Under the pieces are notes generated by a model. It ran no database searches. It was given only the letters and a program-made list of their open reading frames with translations, and was not told the origin of the DNA. Source: an uncultured Spirochaetales bacterium (GTDB taxonomy: Bacteria > Spirochaetota > Spirochaetia > Sphaerochaetales > Sphaerochaetaceae). Taken from it: a DNA stretch of 44,949 bases. Shown here one piece after another: positions 17,228-24,633 of the stretch; the first letter of the stretch is position 1; each line of letters starts with the position of its first letter. The stretch is from positions 1-44,949 of the forward strand of contig CASFTW010000016.1 of NCBI GenBank assembly GCA_949297785.1, in the 5' to 3' direction. The translations under genes were made by a program, and so were the position numbers.

Positions 17228-17248
17228 GCAAAACGGGAAAAATGACAA
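17220..17248 (-). promoter_or_regulatory. Promoter of mfd-trmB
   Basis: On the minus strand TTGTCA (17248-17243), a 17-base spacer and TATGTT (17225-17220), ending eight bases before GTG 17211. Leaderless or nearly so. It interleaves with the rightward promoter, so polymerase can occupy only one of the two at a time. Confidence 0.65.
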
Positions 17249-18054
17249 TGCATGATTTCAACTATAAAGCTTTTGAAGAACTGGAAAAAACGATAAGGGA
17301 ATGTGCCGGGCTCGCGGCCGATGCCCAGAAGAATATAAGACGGTTTTACAAGGAAGACGGCTCGGTGCTGACGCAGACCGACCTGAAGATATCCTCAATC
17401 GTTGAGGAAGCGGTGACAAGACTCTTTCCATCCGCATCATTCGTATGCGAGGAAAGTCCGGTTATAAGGAAAGAAAGTGAAGACTACATCTTTGTTCTCG
17501 ATCCGGTTGACGGAACCGACGTCTACTCGCAGGGTCTTCCCTCCTTCGCAGTGGCGCTCGGTATCCTCGACTGTGAGAGAAAGCCGGTCGGAGCTCTGAT
17601 AGCTGCACCCCGCTTCGGTGTCGGACGGGAAGATCTCTTCCTTTCCCTCGCACCGGGGAGAAAGCTTTACATGGACGGAGAAGAATTCCATGCTGATACA
17701 TCAAAAGACGAAATCGTACAGGTCACGCTCGGTTCGAAGGAACTTGAAAGACTCGACTTTTCACGTTTTGACGGGAAAGTGCGGGTGTTCGGCAGCAGCA
17801 TACTCCACATCATCGCCCCTGTTGTATTCTCTTCAATCCAGGGCTGTATAAACCAGCCAAGCTATGTATGGGACATCGCGGCATCTCATGCAGTGCTCAT
17901 GAGTCAGGGCATGGACATCTCATATTTCAGTGGCGGGAAATTCGAATACACAGATGAATTCCTTTTCGGAAAGAAGAAATACAGCGAGGATATCTACTGC
18001 GGAACGCCAAAGGGAATCGAAAATCTGAAAAGGCTGCTGCCCCTCAGAGCCTGA
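17242..18054 (+). CDS. Inositol monophosphatase/CysQ family phosphatase
   Basis: A 270-residue member of the Li+-sensitive, Mg2+-dependent sugar-phosphatase superfamily (inositol monophosphatase, 3'-phosphoadenosine 5'-phosphatase CysQ, FBPase). Metal ligands are visible: Glu-Glu in FVCEES (70-71), the central DPVDGTD (87-93), and the later WDIAA motif (about residue 214). Sequence alone does not separate inositol phosphate from bisphosphate nucleotide substrates. The start could be ATG 17242 or ATG 17248; the former leaves a leader of about 7 bases. It diverges from mfd with overlapping promoters and overlaps the end of the opposing NTPase gene by 11 bases. Confidence 0.87.
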   Translation: MTMHDFNYKAFEELEKTIRECAGLAADAQKNIRRFYKEDGSVLTQTDLKISSIVEEAVTRLFPSASFVCEESPVIRKESEDYIFVLDPVDGTDVYSQGLPSFAVALGILDCERKPVGALIAAPRFGVGREDLFLSLAPGRKLYMDGEEFHADTSKDEIVQVTLGSKELERLDFSRFDGKVRVFGSSILHIIAPVVFSSIQGCINQPSYVWDIAASHAVLMSQGMDISYFSGGKFEYTDEFLFGKKKYSEDIYCGTPKGIENLKRLLPLRA

Positions 18055-18469
18055 TGACTTCGGCACACTCACGGCCGAAGAAATCAAGATACCATTCAAG
18101 CCTGTCAAGGCGCACTGAAAGCAGCGCTGAGAGTGAAGGCGTATCCCTCAGATGTACAAGCGACGGGTAGAATCCTCTTTTCCCGCACTCCATCCAGCCG
18201 CATTCATCAAGAACGACAAGACCTGACGTCTCTCTCATGATGCAGTCATTCGCGTATGAGAAAGTCTCTTCATCCACGATGAAGACATTTTCGGCATTAC
18301 GTCTCATCAGCAGTCTTTTTTCACCGGTTTCAAGATTCATGAGGAAAATCTCCTTCTTTTCCTCATCGGGACTTACGGAGACAAAACCCCTGCATCCTCT
18401 GCAGTGCTCAAGTATCCAGCGGGTCTTTCCCCCGTCATGGGGAGCCGTGATGAGTCTAAATCTCCTCAT
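18044..18469 (-). CDS. Small P-loop NTPase, THEP1-like
   Basis: A 141-residue protein with a Walker A of the [AG]xxxxGK[ST] type, APHDGGKT, at the N-terminus. A Walker B-like segment VVLDECGWMEC resembles the DE-G--E motif of THEP1 nucleoside-triphosphatases. THEP1 proteins hydrolyse NTPs in vitro and their cellular role is unclear. The first glycine of the usual GxxGxGKT is Ala and the protein is shorter than THEP1 (about 175), so the family call is tentative. The start at ATG 18469 overlaps the preceding ACT-domain gene by 14 bases, so the two form an operon. Its 3' end overlaps the phosphatase gene. Confidence 0.65.
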   Translation of the reverse strand: MRRFRLITAPHDGGKTRWILEHCRGCRGFVSVSPDEEKKEIFLMNLETGEKRLLMRRNAENVFIVDEETFSYANDCIMRETSGLVVLDECGWMECGKRGFYPSLVHLRDTPSLSALLSVRLDRLEWYLDFFGRECAEVIRL

Positions 18470-19118
18470 CGAAGAATGATTGAAGCACATCATATGCCTT
18501 TATGCTGTCTTCCTTTTCAATGACGAAAGTCAGTTCATTCATCGTGGATACGATCTCCGTCAGGTTTATGTTCTCCCATGCAAGCTTGCGTGTTGCCATA
18601 TAGAGAATTCCCGGTGTCTGAAGGAAATCGCCGGTGAACGAAATCGTAAGAGCCACCATATTGTCTTTCCGGTGGAGTATCTCCTCCCCTTTTATTATCT
18701 CCTCGACAGCATCCTTGAACTTGTCGGAAACCGACAGGGATATCTCATGCGAACCGATAGACACATTAAGGAAATCTCCCTTCTGCATCTTCACCTCATC
18801 ATACAGGGACGAAAGACGTGAGACGAAAACATCGCTTCTGACAAAGTTCACATCATAGATGTTGGTCTTCATGTTTATCTCGTAATTGATCTTCTCCCTT
18901 TTCGTACGGCTCTGATTTGCGATCAGATCCTCGCTGTAGCGCCTCACGGCCATCACTATCGCGGAGTGCTTCACGCTGCTGCCGTAAAGCTGCTCGACCT
19001 TGGGCTGAATGAAACGTGAAAGGTTGGAATAGCTGATCACCTGCTGGATCAGCATCTCGTTTATGAAAGGACTGTTGTTGATGACATGTTTGACACAGGT
19101 GGAAATTGATTCGCTCAT
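18456..19118 (-). CDS. ACT-domain protein of unknown function
   Basis: A 220-residue protein. The C-terminal ~130 residues look like two ACT-type regulatory modules: NVSIGSHEISLSVSDKFKDAVEEI, then MVALTISFTGDFLQTPGILYMATRKLAWENINLTEIVSTMNE. The second resembles the aspartokinase-type arrangement in which ACT folds bind an amino acid. The N-terminal ~85 residues are helical and could be a winged helix (INEMLIQQVISYSNLSRFIQPKVEQL), so a ligand-sensing regulator is plausible but unproved. The start at ATG 19118 is supported by a TTGAAA-N17-TAAAAA promoter ending seven bases before it. The frame upstream to 19283 would run through that promoter and into nrdR. Confidence 0.7.
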   Translation of the reverse strand: MSESISTCVKHVINNSPFINEMLIQQVISYSNLSRFIQPKVEQLYGSSVKHSAIVMAVRRYSEDLIANQSRTKREKINYEINMKTNIYDVNFVRSDVFVSRLSSLYDEVKMQKGDFLNVSIGSHEISLSVSDKFKDAVEEIIKGEEILHRKDNMVALTISFTGDFLQTPGILYMATRKLAWENINLTEIVSTMNELTFVIEKEDSIKAYDVLQSFFDEEI

Positions 19119-19125
19119 GCTGTTA

Positions 19126-19154
19126 TTTTTAATACACTTTGTTATTTTTTTCAA
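19126..19154 (-). promoter_or_regulatory. Promoter of the ACT-domain/NTPase operon
   Basis: On the minus strand TTGAAA (19154-19149), a 17-base spacer and TAAAAA (19131-19126), seven bases before ATG 19118. No Shine-Dalgarno. Confidence 0.65.
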
Positions 19155-19175
19155 GCTGGACGTAAAAAATAACAA

Positions 19176-19204
19176 TTGAGAGTATCCTGCGAGTTTTGTA
19201 GAAT
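19176..19204 (+). promoter_or_regulatory. Promoter of nrdR
   Basis: TTGAGA (19176-19181), a 17-base spacer and TAGAAT (19199-19204), six bases before ATG 19211. One of the cleanest leaderless arrangements in the window. Confidence 0.75.
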
Positions 19205-19210
19205 GTACGT

Positions 19211-19693
19211 ATGAAATGTCCGCGATGCTCATCAATGGAAGACAAGGTTCTGGAATCAAGACAGATAAAAGACGGTTCAGCAATCAGGAGAAGAAGGCAG
19301 TGCCTCTCCTGCGGCTTCCGTTTCACAAGCTATGAGCGCATTGAGGAAAAACCCATAATAGTCATAAAGAAAGACGGCAGCGAGCAGCCTTTCGACATCA
19401 GCAAGATAGAACGGGGCGTGAGGACGTGCACGGAAAAGCTCAAGCTCAGCCAGGGAGCGATCGAAAAACTTCTGAACAGCATTGAGGATGAAATTTACAA
19501 GAAGACCGAACACACAAGAAAGATAACCTCAACGGAAATCGGAGAGACCACACTCAAGGAACTTTACAAGGTGTCCAAGGTCGCCTATGTACGTTTTGCC
19601 TCCGTTTACAGGGAATTCGACGATGTGAACAAATTCATCAATGAGATCGAGAACATCGCAAAAACGGTCGGCGATGATGACGAATCGCACTAG
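19211..19693 (+). CDS. nrdR: Transcriptional repressor NrdR
   Basis: A 160-residue regulator of ribonucleotide reductase genes. The N-terminal zinc ribbon is complete (MKCPRCSS and CLSCGFRF, four Cys), followed by the basic stretch SAIRRRRQC and an ATP-cone domain starting IIVIKKDGSEQPFD that senses ATP/dATP. The C-terminus is acidic (VGDDDESH). No NrdR box or nrd gene lies in the window. It shares its stop region with the opposing dNTPase gene: the two stop codons overlap in the palindrome CTAG (19690-19693). Both genes act on dNTP pools. Confidence 0.96.
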   Translation: MKCPRCSSMEDKVLESRQIKDGSAIRRRRQCLSCGFRFTSYERIEEKPIIVIKKDGSEQPFDISKIERGVRTCTEKLKLSQGAIEKLLNSIEDEIYKKTEHTRKITSTEIGETTLKELYKVSKVAYVRFASVYREFDDVNKFINEIENIAKTVGDDDESH

Positions 19694-20844
19694 ACGTCAA
19701 ACCATTTGCCTCTCTGGCTCTGTTCTATCCTGTCGTTGAGGTGCTCAGGCTTCAGTATCTCATTGGCGCAGTCAAGGGCGAAGTTGTCGCTCATTCCCGC
19801 AACATAATCCAGTACGAGCCGCGCAGTGCTTCCTTCCTTCTCGATATATTTGTCCTTCAGCTCCATAAGATGTGCATAGAAACCGGCGGCAAGCATGTTC
19901 TTCTCATCATCATAGCCCTTCTTGTCGCAGCCATATGAAGACAGCAGTCCGTCAAGATAGTTCACGATAAGATTCAGCAGTCTTGTGAAATACCCTGTAT
20001 AACCTGCAAGAAGCTCGCTTCTGTAAATATTCCTGTAATTGTAATCCTTCATCTCCAGAACAGCCTCATAGACTTCCCGGGAAAATCCCATTCCCTCATC
20101 CTGGCTTGTCGATGATATGATGTCATTGACAAGAGTGTTTATGATCGTGCTGTTCCTGTCGCCCAGCATTTTCCTCACTTCCAGCGGGAGAGGCGGTGCC
20201 CCGTCAAGAATTCCCAGCCGCCTTGCATCCTCGTAATCGCGCCCGAGATAGGCGATCGAATCGGAGAAACGGACAGCCACTGCCTCAAAGGTCGAAGGAA
20301 TAAGACCCTTGCGCGTTGTGATGGAATCAAGATCCTTGACCTTGAAATCAGGCATGATGCGCATAAGGAAATGTTCTCCGCAGTGAGAGACTATACCGTC
20401 CTGCACGGCATATGTCAGATTCAGCCCCTGTCCGTGATTGCACAGAGTACGCACGACACGCAGGGAATTCACCTCATGTTCGAAATTGCCGAATCCCCTC
20501 TCCTGTGACATCGAGCTTATTATCCTCTCCCCCACATGTCCGAATGGCGTATGCCCGAGATCATGCCCCATGCCAATTGCCCAGGCAAGCTCGCTGTCAA
20601 GGCCGAAGGGGCGGCAGATAGTCGAAGCGATTGAGGCCACATGCAGAACATGTTCCATACGCGTGCAGATGTGGTCATTGGCAGGTGCAAAGAAAACCTG
20701 TGTCTTGTGCTTGAGCCGTGAGAAAGGAGATGAATGGATGATCGCCGTCATGTCACGGTAATAGGCACCCCTCACATCCTCGTCCCTTTTCCTGTCCCGC
20801 TTGAAAAGCAGATCATTGTCGATAAGATTACGTATATGCTGCAT
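19690..20844 (-). CDS. dgt: Deoxyguanosinetriphosphate triphosphohydrolase-like protein
   Basis: A 384-residue HD-domain dNTP triphosphohydrolase, which splits dNTPs to deoxynucleoside and triphosphate. The N-terminal core has RDMTAIIHSSPFSRLKHKTQVF, the metal-binding His in RMEHVLHVASIA, then GHDLGHTPFGHVGE (HD motif), the family hallmark. FEHEVNSLRVV and the C-terminal domain follow. The start at ATG 20844 is chosen because TTGCAC-N17-TACGAT ends six bases before it; the frame to 20895 adds 17 unlikely residues. It is tail-to-tail with nrdR and divergent from a small membrane protein. Confidence 0.92.
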   Translation of the reverse strand: MQHIRNLIDNDLLFKRDRKRDEDVRGAYYRDMTAIIHSSPFSRLKHKTQVFFAPANDHICTRMEHVLHVASIASTICRPFGLDSELAWAIGMGHDLGHTPFGHVGERIISSMSQERGFGNFEHEVNSLRVVRTLCNHGQGLNLTYAVQDGIVSHCGEHFLMRIMPDFKVKDLDSITTRKGLIPSTFEAVAVRFSDSIAYLGRDYEDARRLGILDGAPPLPLEVRKMLGDRNSTIINTLVNDIISSTSQDEGMGFSREVYEAVLEMKDYNYRNIYRSELLAGYTGYFTRLLNLIVNYLDGLLSSYGCDKKGYDDEKNMLAAGFYAHLMELKDKYIEKEGSTARLVLDYVAGMSDNFALDCANEILKPEHLNDRIEQSQRGKWFDV

Positions 20845-20850
20845 GGAATT

Positions 20851-20879
20851 ATCGTACAACAACACTTTATGCTGTGCAA
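20851..20879 (-). promoter_or_regulatory. Promoter of the dNTPase gene
   Basis: On the minus strand TTGCAC (20879-20874), a 17-base spacer and TACGAT (20856-20851), six bases before ATG 20844. No Shine-Dalgarno. Confidence 0.65.
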
Positions 20880-20901
20880 GAAAGCGAAATTCCATTATTA
20901 T
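20873..20901 (+). promoter_or_regulatory. Promoter of the small membrane protein gene
   Basis: TATTAT (20896-20901) ends seven bases before ATG 20909. The -35 17 bases upstream is weak (TGTGCA, 20873-20878) and overlaps the -35 of the divergent dNTPase promoter. Confidence 0.45.
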
Positions 20902-20908
20902 TCATTAT

Positions 20909-21361
20909 ATGGCTGAATACATTGTCCCTCTGGCTTCACTTCTGCTGACAGTGCTCTCATCTCTGGCCTGTCTCCGTTTTATTTTCTCACGGCAGGGATT
21001 CTTCTGGATCATTCCGTTCATCGTCTCCATTTTGCTGAGCGTGAACAATTTCCTCATTCTCTTCATCCCTTCCGCCAGCATCGTGACATACAGCGGGGTA
21101 TTCGCCCTTTTCCCTCTCTTCCTTTCTTTTTTCTGGTACATGATGGTTGTCACCTTCCATTATGCCCTCAAGAAAAAGGTGGAGAAGAACAAATTCTATT
21201 CGGACATGAAGAAGAACTACACTGAGGCGAAGTTCCTTGAGAAAAACGAGAAAAGGGACTTTTTCCGCTTCACGCGCAGAAAGAAGGATGAAGCGCTCAA
21301 CGGAGCCTTTAAACCCGAAATTGCCGAGCTTCACGACACTGATCTCGATTATCTAGACTGA
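20909..21361 (+). CDS. Small membrane protein of unknown function
   Basis: A 150-residue protein with three predicted transmembrane segments in its first ~90 residues (LASLLLTVLSSLACLRFIF, FWIIPFIVSILLSVNNFLIL and VFALFPLFLSFFWYMMVV). A strongly basic and charged cytoplasmic tail follows (KKKVEKNKFYSDMKKNY, RRKKDEAL). I recognise no family. The start at ATG 20909 fits the hydrophobic N-terminus and a -10 seven bases upstream; the longer frame from 20801 reads antisense through the dNTPase start. The aroK promoter overlaps its stop codon. Confidence 0.75.
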   Translation: MAEYIVPLASLLLTVLSSLACLRFIFSRQGFFWIIPFIVSILLSVNNFLILFIPSASIVTYSGVFALFPLFLSFFWYMMVVTFHYALKKKVEKNKFYSDMKKNYTEAKFLEKNEKRDFFRFTRRKKDEALNGAFKPEIAELHDTDLDYLD

Positions 21362-21383
21362 AAAGAGGCAAAAATAGTATAAT
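21354..21383 (+). promoter_or_regulatory. Promoter of the aroK-aroC-XPB operon
   Basis: TAGACT (21354-21359), an 18-base spacer and a perfect TATAAT (21378-21383). A short leader carries the Shine-Dalgarno AAGGAG just before ATG 21407. Confidence 0.65.
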
Positions 21384-21406
21384 TCTCCTTTAAACAAGGA
21401 GATAAA

Positions 21407-21937
21407 ATGCATCTTTTTTTCGTTGGAATGAAGCATTGCGGAAAAAGCACGTTCGCACCGCTGATCGCAGAGGATGCCGGCATGACATGCGCCGACAGCG
21501 ATGATCTGCTTCTCATGATGCCTGACATAACATCCGTGCGTTCTTTTTACAGGACACACGGTCAGGAAGAATTCATGAACAGGGAGCTGGAAGCTGTGGG
21601 AAACTACCTTGATGAGCATTCAGATGGAGTGCTTTCACTCGGCGGCGGTGCGGCTGACAACATTCCGCTGATGAATCTCATAAAGGAAAAAGGAAAGATC
21701 GTATACCTCAAGCGGAATGAGAAACTGCTTCTTGAAAAAATACTGGCAGGAGGCATTCCTCCCTTTCTTGATCCCTCTGATCCGCAGGGTTCGTTCCATG
21801 TCATCTATGAAAGACGCAGCCGGGTATATGAGGAATATGCCGACATAATCATCAACCTTGAAGTGTATGAAGACATCGGCAGGACGAAAGAGAGAATCGA
21901 AAGAGAGATAAAGGAGGTCCTTGATGGCGGGAAATAG
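21407..21937 (+). CDS. aroK: Shikimate kinase
   Basis: A 176-residue P-loop kinase that phosphorylates shikimate at O3. Walker A is GMKHCGKS (7-14). The shikimate-binding Asp is in CADSDD, a conserved GQEEFMNRE loop is present, and LSLGGGAADN matches the GGG motif. The lid region (GGIPPFLDPSDPQGSF) is less Arg-rich than in typical AroK, where an RPLL motif is usual; this is a mild oddity. AAGGAG precedes the start. It overlaps aroC by 14 bases and begins a four-gene coupled operon. Confidence 0.88.
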   Translation: MHLFFVGMKHCGKSTFAPLIAEDAGMTCADSDDLLLMMPDITSVRSFYRTHGQEEFMNRELEAVGNYLDEHSDGVLSLGGGAADNIPLMNLIKEKGKIVYLKRNEKLLLEKILAGGIPPFLDPSDPQGSFHVIYERRSRVYEEYADIIINLEVYEDIGRTKERIEREIKEVLDGGK

Positions 21938-22988
21938 TTTCGGAACATTGCTGAATCTCACCACTTTCGGAGAATCCCATGGCAGGGCCATAGGAGGTAT
22001 CCTCGACGGCTTTCCCTCCGGAATCACAATTGACGAAGATTTCATAATAAGCGAGATGGAAAGAAGACGCGGGGGAAAGAACCGTTTCTCCACAAGCCGC
22101 AGCGAAGAAGACAGACCGGAAATCCTCTCGGGCGTCTTTGATGGCAAATCGACAGGAGCACCCATCTGTTTCGTCATTCGCAACAGGGAACAGAAAAGCC
22201 ATGATTACAATGACATAAAGGATGTTTTCCGTCCAAGTCATGCCGATTACACCTATTTCATGAAATACGGCAATGTTGACTACCGGGGCGGAGGCAGAAG
22301 CTCAGGCCGCGAAACTGCCTGCCGTGTAGCTGCCGGAGCGCTTGCAAAACTCTTTCTCAGGGAAAAGGGAATCGAGATACATGCGGGCATCCGTTCAATC
22401 GGCACGGAAGCTGATCCTTCATCTGAGTTCTCCTACCCCTTCGGCAATGATTTCGGTGCAGTGAATTCTGCCATGGTCCCACTTTTTGAAAAACAGATAG
22501 ACGATGCAAGGGCCGCGAACGACAGTGTCGGGGGCATTGTGGAATGCCGCATTTACGGTGTTCCCACAGGACTGGGAGATCCCTGTTTCGACAAGCTGAA
22601 TGCAGCCCTTGCCAGAGCCGTGATGTCAATCGGAGCCTGCAAGGGATTTGAAATCGGGGACGGATTCAGAGCCGCACAAATGAGGGGCAGCAATTTCAAT
22701 GATGAAATGCATGTTCAGGACGGCAGGGCTGCTTTCAGGACAAACCATTCAGGCGGAATCCTCGGCGGCATAAGCAGCGGAGAGACCATCATCTTCAGCG
22801 CGGCATTCAAGCCGACACCCTCCATCAGCAGGATTCAGAACACGGTGGACAGACAGATGAATGAAAGGAAAATCGAGATACACGGACGGCATGATCCATG
22901 CATCGTGCCGCGTGCCCTCGTCGTCGTCGAAGCCATGGCCGCACTGACAATCGCGGACTATTACCTCAGAGAGAAAGCCTATGCATGA
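21924..22988 (+). CDS. aroC: Chorismate synthase
   Basis: A 354-residue FMN-dependent enzyme converting EPSP to chorismate, the last shared step of aromatic synthesis. The signature [18 protein letters not shown] is at the N-terminus, followed by [31 protein letters not shown] and [16 protein letters not shown]. The C-terminal [10 protein letters not shown] segment is present. The start is ATG 21924, six bases after AAGGAGG; a TTG just upstream lies too close to that site. It overlaps aroK upstream and the XPB gene downstream (8 bases), so the four proteins are translationally coupled. Confidence 0.97.
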   Translation: MAGNSFGTLLNLTTFGESHGRAIGGILDGFPSGITIDEDFIISEMERRRGGKNRFSTSRSEEDRPEILSGVFDGKSTGAPICFVIRNREQKSHDYNDIKDVFRPSHADYTYFMKYGNVDYRGGGRSSGRETACRVAAGALAKLFLREKGIEIHAGIRSIGTEADPSSEFSYPFGNDFGAVNSAMVPLFEKQIDDARAANDSVGGIVECRIYGVPTGLGDPCFDKLNAALARAVMSIGACKGFEIGDGFRAAQMRGSNFNDEMHVQDGRAAFRTNHSGGILGGISSGETIIFSAAFKPTPSISRIQNTVDRQMNERKIEIHGRHDPCIVPRALVVVEAMAALTIADYYLREKAYA

Positions 22989-24633
22989 CAAACCGCTTAT
23001 CGTACAGTCAGACAGGACAATGCTGCTTGATGTACACAGTCCTGCCGCTGATGAATGCAGGGATGCGATCGTAAGTTTCAGCGAGCTTGTGAAATCTCCC
23101 GAGCACCTGCACACCTTTACGATATCGAACATAACAATATGGAATGCCTGCAGTGCAGGTGTCAGCCCTGACTTCATAATGGAAAGCCTTGAGAAGTATT
23201 CCCGCTTTGAAGTTCCCGAAGTCGTAAAGTACTTCATCGAGGACAACTGCTCCCGTTTCGGCGCAATCTGCTTCGAAGAGTACGATGATGACAGATTCCT
23301 CCTCACCTGCTCTAAAGACATCTACAGGACACAGCTCCTTTCGATAAAATCCATGCTTCCATATCTGGAGGACAGGCTTGATGATGATTTTATCATACCG
23401 ATGGCGAAACGCGGAGAGCTGAAGCTGAAGCTCATATACAGCAATTTTCCCGTCAATGACCTCATCCCGCTGAAAAAAGGACTGCCGCTTGACATCACTC
23501 TGAGAGAAGAGACACTCAGCGGAAGGAAATTCGCTCTGAGGAATTACCAGAAAGACAGCATCAGGGCCTTTTATGCCGACGGAGCCAGAGGTGCGGGATA
23601 CGGCACCATCGTGCTTCCATGCGGAAGCGGGAAAACCATAGTGGGCCTTGGAGCGATGGCCGCACTGAAGACAAGCACCCTCATCCTCGCACCCAATGTC
23701 GCAGCCGTCCACCAGTGGATCAGGGAAATCCTCGACAAGACAACACTCAGCCAGGATGATGTCGGAGAATACGGATGCGGAGTGAAAGAAATAAAGCCGG
23801 TAACCGTCTGTACGTATTCAATGCTGATCAACCACAGCAACGAAGAGCAGGAGATGAGGAATTTCAGGAATATCGCCTCACACAGCTGGGGTCTCGTGAT
23901 CTACGATGAAGTGCACGTCCTTCCCGCTCCTGTATTCCAGCTTTCCGCATCCCTTCAGGCGGTATACAGGCTCGGCCTGACCGCAACGCTCATAAGAGAA
24001 GACGGAAAGGAAAGAGACGTGTTCTCACTTGTCGGCCCGAAACGCTATGATGTCCCATGGTCAGAACTTGAGAAGAAAGGCTTCATCGCAACGGCATACT
24101 GCCATGAGCTCAGGGTTCCCCTTCCCCGTGACATGGAACTTGAGTATGCGGCGGCACCGGGAAGTGAAAAGATAAAGATCGCGGCAAAGAATCCGGCAAA
24201 GATAGACGTGGTCAGGAGACTGCTTGAAGAACATGAAGGTCGTCAGATCCTCATAATCGGCCAGTATCTTGACCAGCTCAGGGAAATACAGAAGACATTT
24301 TCATTTCCCATGATAACGGGAGCCATGAACAATCTCAGACGCGATGAGCTGTATCAGGAATTCAGGGATGGAAAGATACATGTGCTCATCGTCTCCAAGG
24401 TTGCGAATTACGCAATCGACCTTCCCGATGCAAGTGTCGCAATACAGGTTTCGGGAACCTTCGGCTCAAGACAGGAGGAAGCACAGAGACTGGGACGGAT
24501 TCTCCGGCCGAAGAATATAGACAGCCATTTCTATACCCTTGTGACCAAATATTCAAAAGAAGAGGATTTCTCGCTCAACCGTCAGAAATTCCTCTGTGAG
24601 CAGGGTTACAGCTATATCGTGGAGAATGCCTGA
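22981..24633 (+). CDS. XPB/Rad25-like DNA helicase
   Basis: A 550-residue superfamily 2 helicase of the XPB family (TFIIH translocase in eukaryotes, also in archaea, mycobacteria and spirochaetes). Residues ~1-125 form an N-terminal domain (PLIVQSDRTMLLDV, ITIWNACSAGVSPDFIMESL) that looks like the helicase_C_3/clutch fold. Then come damage-recognition-like sequence, Walker A CGSGKT (214-219), DEVH (309-312), TATLIREDGKERD carrying the XPB-specific RED motif, and a second RecA domain ending QRLGRILRPK. It overlaps aroC by 8 bases and its stop overlaps the next start (TGATG). Unwinding or translocation on DNA is expected from the family; its cellular role in bacteria is unsettled. Confidence 0.93.
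   Translation: MHDKPLIVQSDRTMLLDVHSPAADECRDAIVSFSELVKSPEHLHTFTISNITIWNACSAGVSPDFIMESLEKYSRFEVPEVVKYFIEDNCSRFGAICFEEYDDDRFLLTCSKDIYRTQLLSIKSMLPYLEDRLDDDFIIPMAKRGELKLKLIYSNFPVNDLIPLKKGLPLDITLREETLSGRKFALRNYQKDSIRAFYADGARGAGYGTIVLPCGSGKTIVGLGAMAALKTSTLILAPNVAAVHQWIREILDKTTLSQDDVGEYGCGVKEIKPVTVCTYSMLINHSNEEQEMRNFRNIASHSWGLVIYDEVHVLPAPVFQLSASLQAVYRLGLTATLIREDGKERDVFSLVGPKRYDVPWSELEKKGFIATAYCHELRVPLPRDMELEYAAAPGSEKIKIAAKNPAKIDVVRRLLEEHEGRQILIIGQYLDQLREIQKTFSFPMITGAMNNLRRDELYQEFRDGKIHVLIVSKVANYAIDLPDASVAIQVSGTFGSRQEEAQRLGRILRPKNIDSHFYTLVTKYSKEEDFSLNRQKFLCEQGYSYIVENA

Noticed and set aside
17212..17253. Longer Mfd start at ATG 17253
   Set aside because: It would start inside the -35/-10 region and overlap the divergent gene; GTG 17211 sits right after the promoter.
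19119..19283. Longer start for the ACT-domain protein
   Set aside because: The extra 55 residues are antisense to nrdR and its promoter.
20801..20908. Longer start for the small membrane protein
   Set aside because: The extension reads antisense through the dNTPase start and both promoters.
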